This document shows positions 5,912 to 6,698 of a stretch of 6,698 bases of DNA, in pieces. Each line of letters opens with the position of its first letter. The stretch's first letter is position 1. The DNA comes from Acidobacteriota bacterium. Its GTDB lineage: Bacteria; Acidobacteriota; Vicinamibacteria; Vicinamibacterales; CAVVIG01. The position numbers and the translations under genes are program-made. The stretch covers positions 1 to 6,698 of the forward strand of contig QHWK01000042.1 of the NCBI GenBank assembly GCA_003223775.1, read 5' to 3'. The notes under the pieces were generated by a model. It searched no databases, was not told the DNA's origin, and was given only the letters and a program-made list of their open reading frames with translations.

Positions 5912-6698
5912 ATGGCTCTCAATCGGCGCGAGGTGCTGGCCGGGCTCGGCACGGCGGCGGCGGCCGCGGCGCTCCGCGACGTCACGGTCGGCGCGGCGCC
6001 CGCACCCGGCGGCGCAGGATTTCCCCGCAAGGCGGACTTCGCGTTCGAGAAAGGCGTCACGTATTTGAGCGGCGCCTTCACGCATCCGATGCCGATCGCC
6101 GCGGCCGACGCGTACCGCGACGCGGTGAACCGCCGCGGCACCGTCGGCGCGACGCCTGCGGCGGGCCTCGGCGCGAGCGCGCCGCGCGTGGACCCGAAGG
6201 CGGCCTTCGCGGCCCTCATCAACGCGAAGCCGTCGGAGATCAGCTACATCCCGAACACGAGCGCCGGCGAAAACCTCGTCGTCGAATGCCTGGGCATCGG
6301 CAGACTCGATGGCAACGTGGTGACCGACGCGCTGCATTTCGAGGGGGCCCTCCTCCACCTGATGGAGCTTCGCAAACAGGGGGTGGATCTGCGCATCGTC
6401 GCGCCCCGCGACGGGCGGATCGAGATGAAAGATCTCGAGCGCGTCGTGGACAACCGGACGAAGCTCGTCGAAGTGTCGCTCGTCTCGATGTACAACGGCT
6501 TCCAGCACGACTTGAAGGCGGTCTGCGATCTCGCGCACGCGCACGGCGCGTACGTGTACGCCGACATCATCCAGGCGGCGGGCGCGGTGCCGATCGACGT
6601 GCGCGCGACCGGCGTGGATTTCGCGGCGTCGGCGACCTACAAGTGGCTGATGGGCGATTTCGGCCTCGCGTTCTTCTACGTGCGCGAGGATCTGCTCG
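5912..6698 (+). CDS. Tat-exported class V PLP-dependent aminotransferase-fold enzyme, C-terminus cut
   Basis: The visible 262 residues open with a twin-arginine type signal (LNRREVLAGLGTAAAAAAL), implying export of a folded, cofactor-loaded protein. The fold-type I class V signature follows: PNTSAGEN (114-121) for the PLP phosphate, TDALHFEGALLH (138-149) with His142 as a possible ring-stacking residue, then YADIIQAAG (216-224) with Asp218 for the pyridine nitrogen and Gln221. SATYKWLMGDFG (240-251) gives the Schiff-base Lys244. The pattern fits the cysteine desulfurase/kynureninase/isopenicillin-N-epimerase superfamily, commonly annotated aminotransferase class V. The stretch around Lys244 (TYKWLMGDFG) is closer to kynureninase- and epimerase-like members than to SufS. 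The small C-terminal domain, including any SufS-like Cys, lies beyond the window, so the reaction cannot be named. The gene is 11 bp after the preceding one and ends the visible operon. Family is firm; the reaction is open. Confidence 0.9.
   Translation, partial: MALNRREVLAGLGTAAAAAALRDVTVGAAPAPGGAGFPRKADFAFEKGVTYLSGAFTHPMPIAAADAYRDAVNRRGTVGATPAAGLGASAPRVDPKAAFAALINAKPSEISYIPNTSAGENLVVECLGIGRLDGNVVTDALHFEGALLHLMELRKQGVDLRIVAPRDGRIEMKDLERVVDNRTKLVEVSLVSMYNGFQHDLKAVCDLAHAHGAYVYADIIQAAGAVPIDVRATGVDFAASATYKWLMGDFGLAFFYVREDLL

Overview
The window is very GC-rich, with strong third-position GC bias and small intergenic gaps. Its gene content (exported c-type cytochrome, exported alpha/beta-hydrolase, Tat-exported PLP enzyme) and a palindromic intergenic repeat with a CCCCAAT heptamer array suggest a heterotrophic soil or aquatic bacterium, most likely Acidobacteriota of the Vicinamibacteria type. 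That placement is inferred from general look and was not tested by any search. Seven protein genes are supported. The two at the window ends are cut by the edges.

Left part, minus strand: a small exported BON-domain protein (1-362, cut at its C-terminus) has a good ribosome binding site and a candidate sigma-54 type promoter upstream. Behind it on the same strand is an acyl-CoA dehydrogenase of the ACAD10/ACAD11/LvaC type (533-1771).

Middle, plus strand: only 16 bp from the acyl-CoA dehydrogenase start, a phosphotransferase of the ACAD11-kinase/LvaA type runs the other way (1788-2858). It overlaps by ATGA a small exported class I cytochrome c (2855-3292). In LvaA/LvaC and mammalian ACAD10/11, kinase and dehydrogenase modules cooperate: the kinase phosphorylates the 4-hydroxyl of a 4-hydroxyacyl-CoA and the dehydrogenase-fold partner removes the phosphate to give an enoyl-CoA for beta-oxidation. 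The divergent pair is therefore a good candidate for a 4-hydroxy-acid catabolic module.

The 158-bp gap 3293-3450 holds three perfect hairpins in a row and then four tandem CCCCAAT heptamers, which are G-quadruplex-capable on the minus strand. The array ends about 22 bp before the next ribosome binding site.

Right part, plus strand: a tight three-gene operon whose products all carry export signals. It encodes an alpha/beta-hydrolase esterase with a large N-terminal domain (3451-5004), a two-module protein with lipocalin-like GxW motifs starting at an overlapping GTG (5001-5900), and a class V PLP-dependent enzyme with a twin-arginine signal (5912 to the window end). This suggests periplasmic or extracellular processing of an ester- and amine-containing substrate, but the substrate cannot be read from the sequence.

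No tRNA, rRNA, CRISPR array, transposase gene or phage gene was seen.
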